DNA of 64,000 bases from Terrisporobacter vanillatitrophus (GCF_051148895.1 NZ_CP154625.1:3844001-3908000); one strand, 5' to 3'; shown: positions 35,085 through 44,998, numbered from the stretch's first letter. The notes: a model not told the origin generated them from the letters alone. Translations and numbers: made by a program.

Positions 35085-36195
35085 TTATTTATTAATTTTG
35101 TTCATTTTTAAATACTCATTTATAAATAAATCTATATTTCCGTCTAGTACACTATCCACATTTCCCACTTCGCAGTTTGTTCTGTGATCTTTTACTAACT
35201 TATAGGGTTGAAAAACATAGGATCTTATTTGGCTTCCCCAGGTAATCTGAGAATACTTACCTTGTATATCTTCTATTCTTTCTTTTTGTTCTAATTCTTT
35301 AAGGTGAATTAATTTCCCTTTTAGCATTTTCATAGCTGTCTCTCTGTTTATTAACTGAGATCTTTCATTTTGACACTGAACTATTACTCCTGTAGGTAAA
35401 TGTGTTATTCTCACTGCAGAGTCTGTGGTGTTTACATGTTGTCCTCCAGCACCAGAAGCTCTATAAGTATCAATTTTTAAATCTGATGGATTTAATTCAA
35501 TGTCTATATCATCATCCAATTCTGGTGTAATATCCACTGAAACAAAAGATGTATGTCTTTTCCCTGACGTATCGTAAGGTGATATTCTTACAATTCTGTG
35601 AACACCTTTTTCACTTTTTAAATATCCATACGCATTTAAGCCTTCAATTAATAAAGTTACACTCTTAATTCCCGCTTCAGTATCTGGTAAATAATCTAAA
35701 GTTTTGATTTTAAACCCTTTATTATTTGCATATCTTGTGTACATTCTAAGGAGAATTTGTGCACAATCTTGAGCATCTAATCCACCAGTACCTGCATTAA
35801 TAGATAATATAGCATTATTTTTGTCATATTCTCCATTTAAAAGAGTTTTTATTCTTACCTTATCTAATTCATTTTGAATACTTTGGATAGATGATTCTAT
35901 TTCTTTTTCAATAGAATCATCATCCTCTTCCATTGCCATTTCTAGCAATATTTCTATTTCTTCTAATCCATTTTGTAAACTTTTATATTCTTCTATAGTG
36001 TCTTTTAACGATTTATTTTTTTGTAATATTTTTTGTGCTCTTTCATTATCATTCCAGAACTCTTGCTTTGCGATTTCTTCTTCCAATGACTGGACTTCTT
36101 TATTTAGGCCATCTATGTCAAAGAGAAACCCTCAAATCTTTTAAATTTGAAGACATTTGTTGTAACACTTGTCTATATTCTTGTTCATTTAGCAT
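35085..36195 (-). CDS. prfB: Peptide chain release factor 2, with programmed +1 frameshift
   Basis: Recognises UGA and UAA. Translation starts at ATG 36195 (after GGAGGG) and reads 25 codons to an in-frame TGA at 36118-36120. The context AGGGTTTCTCTTTGAC has the Shine-Dalgarno-like AGGG and the CUU-UGA-C slip site of bacterial RF2, so a +1 shift joins it to the main frame and gives about 369 residues. The catalytic motif GAGGQHVN is present. The stop-recognition tripeptide, SPF in most RF2, reads SPY here (VRISPYD). Frameshifting gives autoregulation by RF2 level. Confidence 0.95.
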
Positions 36196-36209
36196 TGGAA
36201 CCCTCCAAA

Positions 36210-38939
36210 CTATTTTCCGCAACAATGTTTGAACTTCTTACCACTTCCACAAGGACAAGGCTCATTTCTTCCTACAGTTTTTTCTTTAACTACAGGAGAT
36301 TTATCAGCTAAATCACTTGGTGATGATAAAGTATCAACATCTACTACTGATTTTCTTTCTTTTGGTTGTTGCTCTATAGTTATATTAAATAAATATCTTA
36401 CTGTATCTTCTTGAATATGTTTAACCATATCGTCAAACATATCAAAACCTTCCATCTTGTATGCAATAACTGGATCTTGTTGTCCTAACGCACGAAGGCC
36501 TATACCTTGACGTAATTGATCCATAGCATCTATATGATCTATCCAGTGATTATCAACACATTGAAGGAGTATAATTCTTTCAACTTCTCTCATTCTTTCA
36601 GAGCCTATTAGTTCTTCTTTTTCTCTATACACATCATGAGCTATTTCATAAATTTTATCACTTAATTCTTGTGTATTTAATTCTTCTAGACCTTCTAAGT
36701 CTAAGCTACCTTTTGGCATAAATAGTCCATATAAATATGATTTTAAGTTTTCTAACTCTACGCCTTTATCTCCTACATAAGCAGTAACTGAAGAACTAAT
36801 TATATCTTTTATCATACCTTGGATTTGTTCATTTATATCTTCGCCTTCTAACACTCTTCCTCTCTCATCATATATAACTTGTCTTTGTTTATTCATAACA
36901 TCGTCATATTGAAGAACGTGCTTTCTTATACCGAAGTTTCTTCCTTCAACTTTCTTTTGAGCATTTTCTATAGATTTAGTTAACATTTTATGTTCAACTG
37001 GCATATCCTCTTCTAAACCTATTTTTTCTACTACACCTTGGATTCTTTCACTTCCGAATAATCTCATAAGTTCGTCATCTAATCCAATATAGAATCTTGA
37101 ACTTCCTGGGTCACCTTGACGTCCAGAACGTCCTCTTAACTGGTTATCAATTCTTCTAGATTCATGTCTTTCTGTACCTATGATTGCTAAACCACCAGCT
37201 TTTCTAACTTCTTCTTGTTCTTGTTTCGCTTGTTCTTTATATTTTTCATATAAATCATCAAATGTATGCTTAGCTTTTGCTAATTCTTCATTTTCTTCTA
37301 ATTCAATTTCTTCTATATGAGTATCTACTCTTTTTATTGCAGATTCAGTAAATCCTTGTCTCTTTAATTCTTTTTTAGTTAAGAATAATGGGTTACCACC
37401 TAACATAATATCCGTACCACGACCAGCCATGTTAGTGGCTATAGTAACAGCACCTAATCTACCAGCTTGAGCAACTATTTCTGCTTCTTTTTCGTGATTC
37501 TTAGCATTTAATACCTCATGCTTTATTCCTCTTTTTTTAAGGATTTGAGATAGTTTTTCTGATTTATCTATTGATACTGTACCAACTAATATTGGTTGTT
37601 GCTTTTTATTTCTTTCTAATATTTCATCAGCTATTGCATTAAATTTCCCATTTTCATTTTTGTAAACAACATCTGCTAAATCTTCTCTTTGAACTGGTTT
37701 ATTTGTTGGAATTACAACAACGTCCATTTTGTAGATTGATTTAAATTCCTCTTCTTCAGTTTTAGCTGTACCAGTCATACCTGAAAGTTTCTTATACATT
37801 CTAAAGAAGTTTTGGAATGTTATTGTTGCAAGAGTCTTAGATTCTCTTTGTACATGTAAACCTTCTTTAGCTTCTATAGCTTGGTGTAAACCTTCTGAGT
37901 ATCTTCTACCAAACATTAAACGTCCAGTAAACTCATCAACGATTATAATTTCTCCATCTTTAGCTACATAATCTACGTCTTTTTTCATTATTGCATGGGC
38001 TTTTAATGCTTGAGTTATATGATGATATAATTCTGTATGTTCTATATCAGTTATATTTTCAACATTAAAATAAACTTCAGCTTTCTTTATCCCTGATTCA
38101 GTTAAAGATGCAGCTTTTTGTTTTTCATCTATATCATAATCTCCGTCTGAGAAATGTGCTTCTTTTTCTTCTTTAGTTTTTTCTTGCTCTGTTTTGCTTG
38201 GAGCTTTTAATGTTAATACAAATGTATTTGCATCTGTATATAAGTGTGTAGATTTATCCCCAGGTCCTGATATTATAAGAGGAGTTCTAGCCTCATCTAT
38301 TAATATAGAGTCAACCTCATCCACTATTGCATAGTTTAACTCTCTTTGAACTTTTTGTTCTTTATGAATAACCATGTTATCTTTTAAGTAATCAAATCCG
38401 TACTCATTATTAGTTCCGTATGTAATATCACAATTATATTGTTCTCTTCTTACTTCTGGAGTTTGTCCATGAACTATAACACCTACACTAAGCCCTAAAA
38501 ATTCATAAACTTTACCCATATCTTCTTTATCACGTTTTGCTAAGTAATCATTTACTGTAACAACATGCACGCCTTTACCTTCAAGGGCATTTAAATACAC
38601 TGGTGCTGAAGCAACTAAAGTTTTACCTTCACCAGTTTTCATTTCAGCTATTCTACCTTGATGAAGCACCATTCCACCTATAAGCTGAACATCATATTGT
38701 CTAAGTCCTAAAACTCTTTTTGATGCTTCTCTTACTACTGCAAAAGCTTCTGGTAATATATCATCTAATGTTTCGCCCTTTGATAATCTTTCTTTAAATT
38801 CGTTTGTCATATTTTTAAGTTCTTTGTCTCTCATAGACTCGAATCTTGGTTCCATATCATTGATTTTTTCAGCAATCTTTTGGAAATTTTTTAATTCTTT
38901 TTTATCTGCCATATTAAATAAATTATCTAAAAAACCCAT
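36210..38939 (-). CDS. secA: Preprotein translocase ATPase SecA
   Basis: Motor of the Sec pathway. Key motifs: Walker A MKTGEGKT near residue 100, DEVDSILIDEARTPL near 205, GRGTD near 505, the NQLRGRSGRQGDPG block near 620, and the C-terminal zinc-binding CPCGSGKKFKHCC that binds SecB-type partners or ribosomes. The frame extends to an upstream ATG at 38948, but MGFLDNLF at 38939 is the usual SecA start; this gives 909 residues. The order secA-prfB is conserved in Firmicutes and the gap is only 14 bases. Confidence 0.98.
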   Translation of the reverse strand: MGFLDNLFNMADKKELKNFQKIAEKINDMEPRFESMRDKELKNMTNEFKERLSKGETLDDILPEAFAVVREASKRVLGLRQYDVQLIGGMVLHQGRIAEMKTGEGKTLVASAPVYLNALEGKGVHVVTVNDYLAKRDKEDMGKVYEFLGLSVGVIVHGQTPEVRREQYNCDITYGTNNEYGFDYLKDNMVIHKEQKVQRELNYAIVDEVDSILIDEARTPLIISGPGDKSTHLYTDANTFVLTLKAPSKTEQEKTKEEKEAHFSDGDYDIDEKQKAASLTESGIKKAEVYFNVENITDIEHTELYHHITQALKAHAIMKKDVDYVAKDGEIIIVDEFTGRLMFGRRYSEGLHQAIEAKEGLHVQRESKTLATITFQNFFRMYKKLSGMTGTAKTEEEEFKSIYKMDVVVIPTNKPVQREDLADVVYKNENGKFNAIADEILERNKKQQPILVGTVSIDKSEKLSQILKKRGIKHEVLNAKNHEKEAEIVAQAGRLGAVTIATNMAGRGTDIMLGGNPLFLTKKELKRQGFTESAIKRVDTHIEEIELEENEELAKAKHTFDDLYEKYKEQAKQEQEEVRKAGGLAIIGTERHESRRIDNQLRGRSGRQGDPGSSRFYIGLDDELMRLFGSERIQGVVEKIGLEEDMPVEHKMLTKSIENAQKKVEGRNFGIRKHVLQYDDVMNKQRQVIYDERGRVLEGEDINEQIQGMIKDIISSSVTAYVGDKGVELENLKSYLYGLFMPKGSLDLEGLEELNTQELSDKIYEIAHDVYREKEELIGSERMREVERIILLQCVDNHWIDHIDAMDQLRQGIGLRALGQQDPVIAYKMEGFDMFDDMVKHIQEDTVRYLFNITIEQQPKERKSVVDVDTLSSPSDLADKSPVVKEKTVGRNEPCPCGSGKKFKHCCGK

Positions 38940-39077
38940 TATATGCATCTCTCCTCATTGTATTATTATACTATTATACATTTTAACATAAAAATTAATG
39001 ATTTAATATTAAATATTAACTTAATCATGTATAATCATACTTCCTTAGTATAGTTTTAACTACTCTTCAATATTTAT

Positions 39078-40430
39078 TTAAAATTCATCATCTTTTGATG
39101 ATGCTATGTATTCATAAGCTTGATCATGACTTAATTTTTCCACACTTTCTAGCTTTCTATTAATTTGTCTTGTTCTAGTTCCTACTAGTTTATCTATTTC
39201 TGAACTAGCTTGATTTAATTTACTTTGAGCAGCATTTAATACTGTTTCAAATTTAGAGAATTCTGTTTTAACTGCACCAAGTACTTTCCATACTTCGCTA
39301 GAGTGCCTTTCTATTGCTAAAGTTTTGAATCCCATTTGTAAACTATTTAAAAGCGCTATTAATGTTGTTGGTCCTGTTATATTAATTTTGAAATCTCTTT
39401 GTAAATCCTCTACTAACTGCTGACGTTTAATAACTTCTGCATATAAACCTTCTGTTGGTAAAAATAAAATACCAAACTCTGTAGTATTAGGTGGATCTAT
39501 ATACTTATCTCTAATATCCTTAGCTGATTTTTTGATAAACTTTTCTAATTCTTTAGAAGCACTATCTATTGAATTTTGATTTCCGTCTTCATAAGCATCT
39601 ATTAGTTTATTGTAAATATCTAAAGGAAATTTTGCATCTAGAGGTAAATATATTGTATCTTTAATTTCGTCTTTTCCAGGAAGCTTTATTGCAAATTCTA
39701 CAGTTTCTCTAGATCCTTTTTTAGTAATAACATTTTTAGCGTATTGCTCTGGTGCTAAAAATTGTTCTAATATACGTTCTAACTGAATTTCTCCCAATAC
39801 GCCTCTTGTTTTAACATTTGAAAGTACCTTTTTTAAGTCTCCAACTCCAGTAGCTAAAGTTTGCATTTCCCCTAAACCTTTATAGACTTGTTCTAATCTA
39901 TCATTAACCATTTTAAATGATTCGCCTAATCTTTTTTCTAGTGTATTTTGCAACTTCTCATCTACTGTTATTCTCATTTTTTCTAGATTATCTTCTGTTG
40001 ACTTCGTTAACCTTGTGAATTTATCTTCAGTAACCTGTGTTAATTGATTTAACCTTTCATTTTGTAACTGAGCAAGATTGTCTAAACTTTTCATCATATT
40101 TTCATTAAAAGAATTTAATGTATTTTCCAAACTTTTTGAATTTATATCAAATTGATTTTGCTGAAGTGTAGATAGATTCATAATATGCCTTGATATAGAT
40201 GATGTTAAACTATCTATAGAAACTTTCATTTCTTGTCTATTTTCTTGTTCGTTTCTTCTTGATTCTTCTCTATTTGTATAAAATTCTTGTCTAGATACTT
40301 TTTCCATACTATCAAATTTTTTTTCCATATCCTCACTAAATTTGCTTAAATTTACGTCCTTAGGCCTTGTACATATGAATATATTTATGATTAAAAGCAC
40401 TATTACTATAATAAGTAATATTTCTGTCAA
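39078..40430 (-). CDS. rmuC: RmuC-domain protein (putative recombination-limiting factor)
   Basis: Has an N-terminal membrane anchor (EILLIIVIVLLIINIFI), a long coiled coil (about residues 30-190) and the RmuC domain (about 200-420) with TRGVLGEIQLERILEQFLAP, LPLDAKFPLDIY and FLPTEGLYAEV. In E. coli RmuC limits inversions at short inverted repeats, but the mechanism is unclear. The frame is open to an ATG at 40490; AAGGAG stands before a TTG at 40430 that would put the membrane segment at the N-terminus, so I prefer that start (450 residues). Start choice is uncertain. Confidence 0.85.
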   Translation of the reverse strand: MTEILLIIVIVLLIINIFICTRPKDVNLSKFSEDMEKKFDSMEKVSRQEFYTNREESRRNEQENRQEMKVSIDSLTSSISRHIMNLSTLQQNQFDINSKSLENTLNSFNENMMKSLDNLAQLQNERLNQLTQVTEDKFTRLTKSTEDNLEKMRITVDEKLQNTLEKRLGESFKMVNDRLEQVYKGLGEMQTLATGVGDLKKVLSNVKTRGVLGEIQLERILEQFLAPEQYAKNVITKKGSRETVEFAIKLPGKDEIKDTIYLPLDAKFPLDIYNKLIDAYEDGNQNSIDSASKELEKFIKKSAKDIRDKYIDPPNTTEFGILFLPTEGLYAEVIKRQQLVEDLQRDFKINITGPTTLIALLNSLQMGFKTLAIERHSSEVWKVLGAVKTEFSKFETVLNAAQSKLNQASSEIDKLVGTRTRQINRKLESVEKLSHDQAYEYIASSKDDEF

Positions 40431-40655
40431 AATATCAGCTCCTTTTCTCCCCCTTATATTATGGTCTTTTATATTTGTTAAATTTTTCATTTCATATTTT
40501 ATATGATAACAAAATATAGTTTTTTACTCAATAATATACATATTAATAGTATAAACCTTTATTTATTTTTCAAAACTTAAAGTTAATTTTACTTATACTT
40601 TTTAATAACATTAAGATTCTATTTTAATTTATTAAAATAAATATTTAACTCAATA

Positions 40656-40690
40656 TAAAAAAGCTATCGATAAAATTATCGATAGCCTTG
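40656..40690 (-). terminator. Terminator after hpf
   Basis: Minus-strand hairpin GCTATCGAT / ATCGATAGC with a 6-base loop and a following U run, 23 bases after the hpf stop. Confidence 0.85.
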
Positions 40691-40713
40691 AATATTTTTA
40701 ATAATTAATTATG

Positions 40714-41250
40714 CTATTCATGCTCTATTAAACCATAACCACCATCTTCACGTTTATATACTATAGATATTTCATCACTATCTATATTTCTAAACATATA
40801 GAATCCATGCTCTATTAATTCCATTTGTAATACTGCTTCTTCTGGACTCATTGGTTTCATATCGAATTTTTTACGTCTTTCTATTACTATATCTAAACTT
40901 TCATCATCTTCTTCTATTCCTTCATCAATTTGGAATCTAATACTTTCTTCCTTAGATTGATGTTTATCTTGTAGTTTATTTTTATATCTTCTTATTTGTT
41001 TTTTAAGTTTGTCATAAACAACATCAATGGCAGCATATAAATTTTCTTCACTATCTTCTGCTCTAATGATTGGTCCACTTATAGGGATAATTGTTACTTC
41101 TATTTTTTGAGCTGCTTTTTTTGCACTTACAGTTACTTTTACTTCAGTTTCTGGATTAAGATAACGTTCTAACTTTCCTAACTTATCTTCTATTGCAGTC
41201 TTGATTCCATCTGTAAGTTCTAATTTTTTTCCTGATATTATTATTTTCAT
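40714..41250 (-). CDS. hpf: Long-form ribosome hibernation promoting factor (HPF/RaiA family)
   Basis: Dimerises 70S ribosomes into inactive 100S particles. The N-terminal domain (about residues 1-100) has KLELTDGIKTAIEDKL and the RAEDSEENLYAAID block; the C-terminal dimerisation domain (about 120-178) contains VIERRKKFDMKPMSPEEA and the FRNIDSDE segment. The frame opens further upstream at 41268, but GGGAG is correctly placed for the ATG at 41250 (178 residues). Upstream lie a DnaA-box cluster and, further out, a raiA-type RNA. Confidence 0.95.
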   Translation of the reverse strand: MKIIISGKKLELTDGIKTAIEDKLGKLERYLNPETEVKVTVSAKKAAQKIEVTIIPISGPIIRAEDSEENLYAAIDVVYDKLKKQIRRYKNKLQDKHQSKEESIRFQIDEGIEEDDESLDIVIERRKKFDMKPMSPEEAVLQMELIEHGFYMFRNIDSDEISIVYKREDGGYGLIEHE

Positions 41251-41442
41251 AAGAACATCTCCCTTCACTTATGTAAAGCACATGTAATTTTATACTTTAC
41301 CTTGTGTATTAGTATTTATGCTTTAATAAATATATTCTATATTAATTGTTTTTCTCCTTTTTTTTTATTGTTAACTTTTTATTTTTTTATATACTGTCGT
41401 AAAAAATAGTTTTATGTATTTTTTTATTTACTTTTATAATAA

Positions 41443-41547
41443 TGTGGATTATTAATCAACACGTATTGTGGATAATGTTAATAACTTTGTTGATAACTTT
41501 AATAACTGTGTATATTATCTAATTGTAATACTTAATATTTATCCACA
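41443..41547. promoter_or_regulatory. Cluster of DnaA-box sequences upstream of hpf
   Basis: Two perfect TTATCCACA boxes, one on each strand (41467-41475 on minus, 41539-41547 on plus), plus one-mismatch copies at 41443-41451 (TGTGGATTA) and 41488-41496 (TGTTGATAA). They lie within about 105 bases of AT-rich sequence between hpf and the RNA gene. DnaA binding is predicted, not shown. Confidence 0.5.
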
Positions 41548-41710
41548 TATGATAATTATGCATTGTTAGTTATTTAATTCATTAATCACAATTATCATTC
41601 TACTTTTATTGTCATCATGTTGATACATTTTACTTAATATAGATATATATTTCTATATTATGCAATTTTATTAATATCTATAAATATTTTTTAGAAACCA
41701 TTTTCTTTTT

Positions 41711-41740
41711 TTGTAAAAAAAAAGTACCTAATAGGTACTT
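41711..41740 (-). terminator. Terminator of the raiA-type RNA
   Basis: Minus-strand hairpin AAGTACCTA / TAGGTACTT followed by a run of nine T. It starts three bases after the closing stem of the RNA. Confidence 0.85.
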
Positions 41741-41742
41741 AT

Positions 41743-41947
41743 TGTTTCAGCTGACCTGGTCTTTGACCCCACACTCGCCTACTGCAGCTTTCGCTCGGGT
41801 TTGCCTCACTACTAACCATCTCGATTTTAATACCGGTAGGTCTTACATCTAAGACGCACCATGATCATTAACCCAATTTTTAGTGTTAACTTACGTGGAT
41901 CCTTTCGCCTGCGTCTGGCTTGGACTTGCAACCACAGACCTGAAACA
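41743..41947 (-). ncRNA. Structured noncoding RNA, assigned to the raiA motif
   Basis: About 205 bases on the minus strand that stand out as GC-richer than their surroundings and have no open reading frame. The ends pair as TGTTTCAG with CTGAAACA, and inner blocks such as GCAGGCGAAAGG, GACCTACCGGTA and GAGCGAAAGCTGCAGTAGGCG are clearly structured. It has its own sigma-A promoter and terminator. Its place upstream of hpf (raiA) in a clostridial genome matches the raiA RNA motif known from comparative genomics. The identification rests on context and features remembered, not on a covariance search. Function in general is poorly known. Confidence 0.75.
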
Positions 41948-41954
41948 TATTACT

Positions 41955-41983
41955 ATTTTAACGGCTTAAAACAATTCTGTCAA
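41955..41983 (-). promoter_or_regulatory. Promoter of the raiA-type RNA
   Basis: Minus-strand TTGACA (41978-41983), 17-base spacer, TAAAAT (41955-41960). The predicted start at about 41949 coincides with the 5' end of the closing stem. A strong match, lying 8 bases past the comF stop codon. Confidence 0.85.
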
Positions 41984-41990
41984 TAGCATT

Positions 41991-42773
41991 TTATTCCTTT
42001 GCATATACATCTACACAAGTCGTAAGCAGTGTAAATATACATATATTATTTACAGAGTTTATTTTCAATACTTTTGATATTTCATTTGCTGTTGAGCCTG
42101 TAGTAAAAATATCATCTATTAATATTACATTCTTATTTTTAATAAGATTAATATTTTCTTTAACCTTAAAACCATTTTTTAATTCTTTTTCTCTATTTTC
42201 TTTATTTAATTTATATAACTTTTTTGTATTTTTTACTCTACCAACACAATCTAGTACAGGTATATCAATTAAGTCACTTAATTTATTAGCTATCTTTTCT
42301 GCTTGATTAAATCCTCTTTTCTTTAACCTTTTTTTATGTAAGGGCACAAATAATATATAATCAGCCTTTATATCTTCTAATAGAATTTTTTCTTTCATTA
42401 AGTAGGCTACGTATCTACATAAATAAGTTTTACTTTTATATTTAAAATCTAAAATTAATTTTTTACTTATATCATCGTATTCTATACATGCGATTGCCTT
42501 ATCAAAGTAGAAAGTTTTATTATAACAATAGTTACAGTCAATTAAACTTTCTCTTTCCAAGTTTCTATTTACTATAGGTTTTCCACATTTACTACATCCA
42601 TCTAAAATAAATTTTAACTCCTTAAAGCAACTTCTACAAAGAGAATAGGGGTTTTTTAGTTTTATAGGATTATCACAAATTATGCAAGTTATATTTCTAG
42701 GATAAATATAATTTATTGCAACTTTAATAGTTTCTTTTATATTATTTGGCATTAACTTTGATATAAGTTTCAT
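41991..42773 (-). CDS. comF: ComF-family phosphoribosyltransferase-like protein
   Basis: A 260-residue protein with an N-terminal zinc-binding region (pairs CIICDNP, CRSC, CSKCGKP and CNYC within residues 30-85) and a C-terminal PRTase domain with VILIDDIFTTGST near residue 218. This is the ComFC/GntX family, needed for DNA uptake in naturally competent bacteria. It follows recD2 by 2 bases, a pairing that suggests work on single-stranded DNA. Competence in this organism is not shown. Confidence 0.9.
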   Translation of the reverse strand: MKLISKLMPNNIKETIKVAINYIYPRNITCIICDNPIKLKNPYSLCRSCFKELKFILDGCSKCGKPIVNRNLERESLIDCNYCYNKTFYFDKAIACIEYDDISKKLILDFKYKSKTYLCRYVAYLMKEKILLEDIKADYILFVPLHKKRLKKRGFNQAEKIANKLSDLIDIPVLDCVGRVKNTKKLYKLNKENREKELKNGFKVKENINLIKNKNVILIDDIFTTGSTANEISKVLKINSVNNICIFTLLTTCVDVYAKE

Positions 42774-42775
42774 TA

Positions 42776-44998
42776 TTATTTACTTAACAGCCCTTCTTTT
42801 ATAAATTTATTTAATTTATGTGATAAATTAGAGTATCTGTCATTTATTCTATTATTTTTAATCATCTGTTCTAAGTATTTAACATCACCAACTAATACCA
42901 CAAGCTTTTTAGCTCTAGTAACTGCTGTATAAAGTAAATTACGACTTAGCAACATAGGTGGTGCCCAAACTATAGGTATAACTACTACAGGGAATTCACT
43001 TCCTTGGCTTTTATGAATTGTTGTACAAAAACTGTGATCAAGTTCATCTAATTCATCATATTTATAGGAAGCAATTTTTATCTTATCAAAAAGTACAAAA
43101 ACAGTCTTCTTATCTTTATCTATATGAAATATATATCCAATATCTCCATTATATATACCTTCACCGCTATCGCTTTTATCCTCTGTTTCCCACTTTTTTG
43201 TATAGTTATTTCTAATTTGCATTACCTTGTCCCCTACCCTAAAAGTTCTTTTTGCAAACTGTTCTTCTTGTTTATACTTATTAGGTGGATTTAGATATTT
43301 TTGCAATTCTATATTTAGATTATTTACTCCCAAGTCGCCTTTTCTCATGGATGTTAATACTTGTATATCTTTTAATTTATCAAAATTATAAAACTTAGGA
43401 AGTCTTTCACTTACAAGTCCTATTATTTCATTTAAAATTTCTTCATTAGTATTTTTTCTTAGAAAGAAGAAATCTTTGTTTTTTACATTTAAAAATAGCG
43501 GCTCTCCATTGTTTATTTTATGAGCATTAACTACTATCATACTTTCTCTAGCTTGCCTAAATATTTCATTTAACCTTACAGTTTTTATTACATTAGAATC
43601 AATAATATCTTTTAGAACATTTCCTGCACCTACTGAAGGTAATTGATCACTATCTCCAACTAAAAGTAACCTTGTCCCTCGTTTTACCGCCTTTAAAAGA
43701 TTATACATTAATATAATATCAACCATTGATGCTTCATCTAATATTATTACATCCGCATCTATTGGATCTTCTTCATCTTTAAAAAATACTAGTTCATCGC
43801 TATCTGTAGCAAATCCCATTTCTAGCAATCTATGAATAGTTTTAGCTTCTTTATTTGAAGTTTCACTCATTCTCTTAGCTGCCCTACCTGTTGGAGCACA
43901 TAGCACTACTTTTTGATCGTTATTTTCAAATATTTGTATTATAGTATTTATAGTTGTAGTTTTCCCTGTACCAGGTCCACCTGTAATAATTATTACTCCA
44001 TTATTTATAGCTTCTTTTACTGCTAAGACTTGATTATTTGCTAAACTTATTTCATCTTCTTTTTCAACAATTTTTATTTCTTCTTCTATATTAATATGTA
44101 AATCCTTCGTTTCATATTGAGATAGCTTTACTATTTCTTTGCATACACCATTTTCGCATATATAGTACATCATTAAATAAACGAGTACTTCTCCATTCAT
44201 ATTTTCTAAATGTACTTTTTGGTCATATGCTAAATCCATAATTCCATTTTCCACGTGTTTAGGTTCTACACCTAAGATTTTAACTGATTGCTCAATTAAT
44301 ATTCTTTTTGGTAAATATGTATGACCACTTCCTAAGCTTTGGTTTAAGGTAAATAAAATACCTTGCATGATTCTATCTGGAGAATATTTATCTATCCCTA
44401 TTTTACTTGCAATATCATCAGCTATTCTAAATCCTATACCTCTTACTTCTTCTGCTAGCCTATACGGATTTTTATTTATCACTTCCAATGATTTATCTTT
44501 ATATTTTTTATATATTCTTAAACAATAATTAGGAGTTATTCCATAAGGAGATAGTTGTATTATTATATTTCTAAGCTCTCTATTTTCTTCATAGCTTTCT
44601 TGGATTTGTTTAACTTTTTTCATACCTATTCCCTCTACTTCAGTTAATCTTTCTGGAGTATTTTGAATAATATCTAAAGTATCAACACCAAACTTATCTA
44701 CTATTCTTTTAGCCATTTTTTCGCCTATTCCATGAATCATACCAGAAGATAGATAAACATAAATACCCTCAAGGGAAGATGGTGTAACCGGTATGAAACT
44801 TTGTACCTCAAATTGAGATCCATAAATTTTATGATTTACCCATTTTCCTTCTATTTCTATGCTTTCTCCTACAGATAAAGTTGGCATACAACCTACAATA
44901 GTTATTTCATCATTTTCATTGGCTAAAGAGGCTATGGTATAACCATTTTCTTCATTTTTAAAGACTATATCACTAACCATTCCTTGTAATTTTTCCAT
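42776..44998 (-). CDS. recD2: RecD2-type ATP-dependent DNA helicase
   Basis: Superfamily 1B 5'-3' helicase. The N-terminal OB-like and helix-hairpin-helix region (about residues 75-190, with GIGEKMAKRIVDKFG and VEGIGMKKV) is typical of RecD2. Helicase motifs include Walker A GGPGTGKTT near 340, DEASMVD near 415, GDSDQLPSVGAG near 445 and the C-terminal TTIHKSQGSEFP and YTAVTRAK. The frame is open further upstream but AGGAG precedes the ATG at 44998, giving 740 residues. Likely cotranscribed with comF. Confidence 0.95.
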   Translation of the reverse strand: MEKLQGMVSDIVFKNEENGYTIASLANENDEITIVGCMPTLSVGESIEIEGKWVNHKIYGSQFEVQSFIPVTPSSLEGIYVYLSSGMIHGIGEKMAKRIVDKFGVDTLDIIQNTPERLTEVEGIGMKKVKQIQESYEENRELRNIIIQLSPYGITPNYCLRIYKKYKDKSLEVINKNPYRLAEEVRGIGFRIADDIASKIGIDKYSPDRIMQGILFTLNQSLGSGHTYLPKRILIEQSVKILGVEPKHVENGIMDLAYDQKVHLENMNGEVLVYLMMYYICENGVCKEIVKLSQYETKDLHINIEEEIKIVEKEDEISLANNQVLAVKEAINNGVIIITGGPGTGKTTTINTIIQIFENNDQKVVLCAPTGRAAKRMSETSNKEAKTIHRLLEMGFATDSDELVFFKDEEDPIDADVIILDEASMVDIILMYNLLKAVKRGTRLLLVGDSDQLPSVGAGNVLKDIIDSNVIKTVRLNEIFRQARESMIVVNAHKINNGEPLFLNVKNKDFFFLRKNTNEEILNEIIGLVSERLPKFYNFDKLKDIQVLTSMRKGDLGVNNLNIELQKYLNPPNKYKQEEQFAKRTFRVGDKVMQIRNNYTKKWETEDKSDSGEGIYNGDIGYIFHIDKDKKTVFVLFDKIKIASYKYDELDELDHSFCTTIHKSQGSEFPVVVIPIVWAPPMLLSRNLLYTAVTRAKKLVVLVGDVKYLEQMIKNNRINDRYSNLSHKLNKFIKEGLLSK

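Noticed and set aside
41443..41547. Chromosomal origin of replication
   Set aside because: DnaA boxes are present but there is no dnaA, dnaN, rpmH or gyrB nearby, and only about two exact boxes; a titration or regulatory site is more likely.
41743..41947. 6S RNA as the identity of the structured RNA
   Set aside because: The long paired ends recall 6S, but the several short GC-rich hairpins and the position upstream of hpf fit the raiA motif better. A covariance search would decide.
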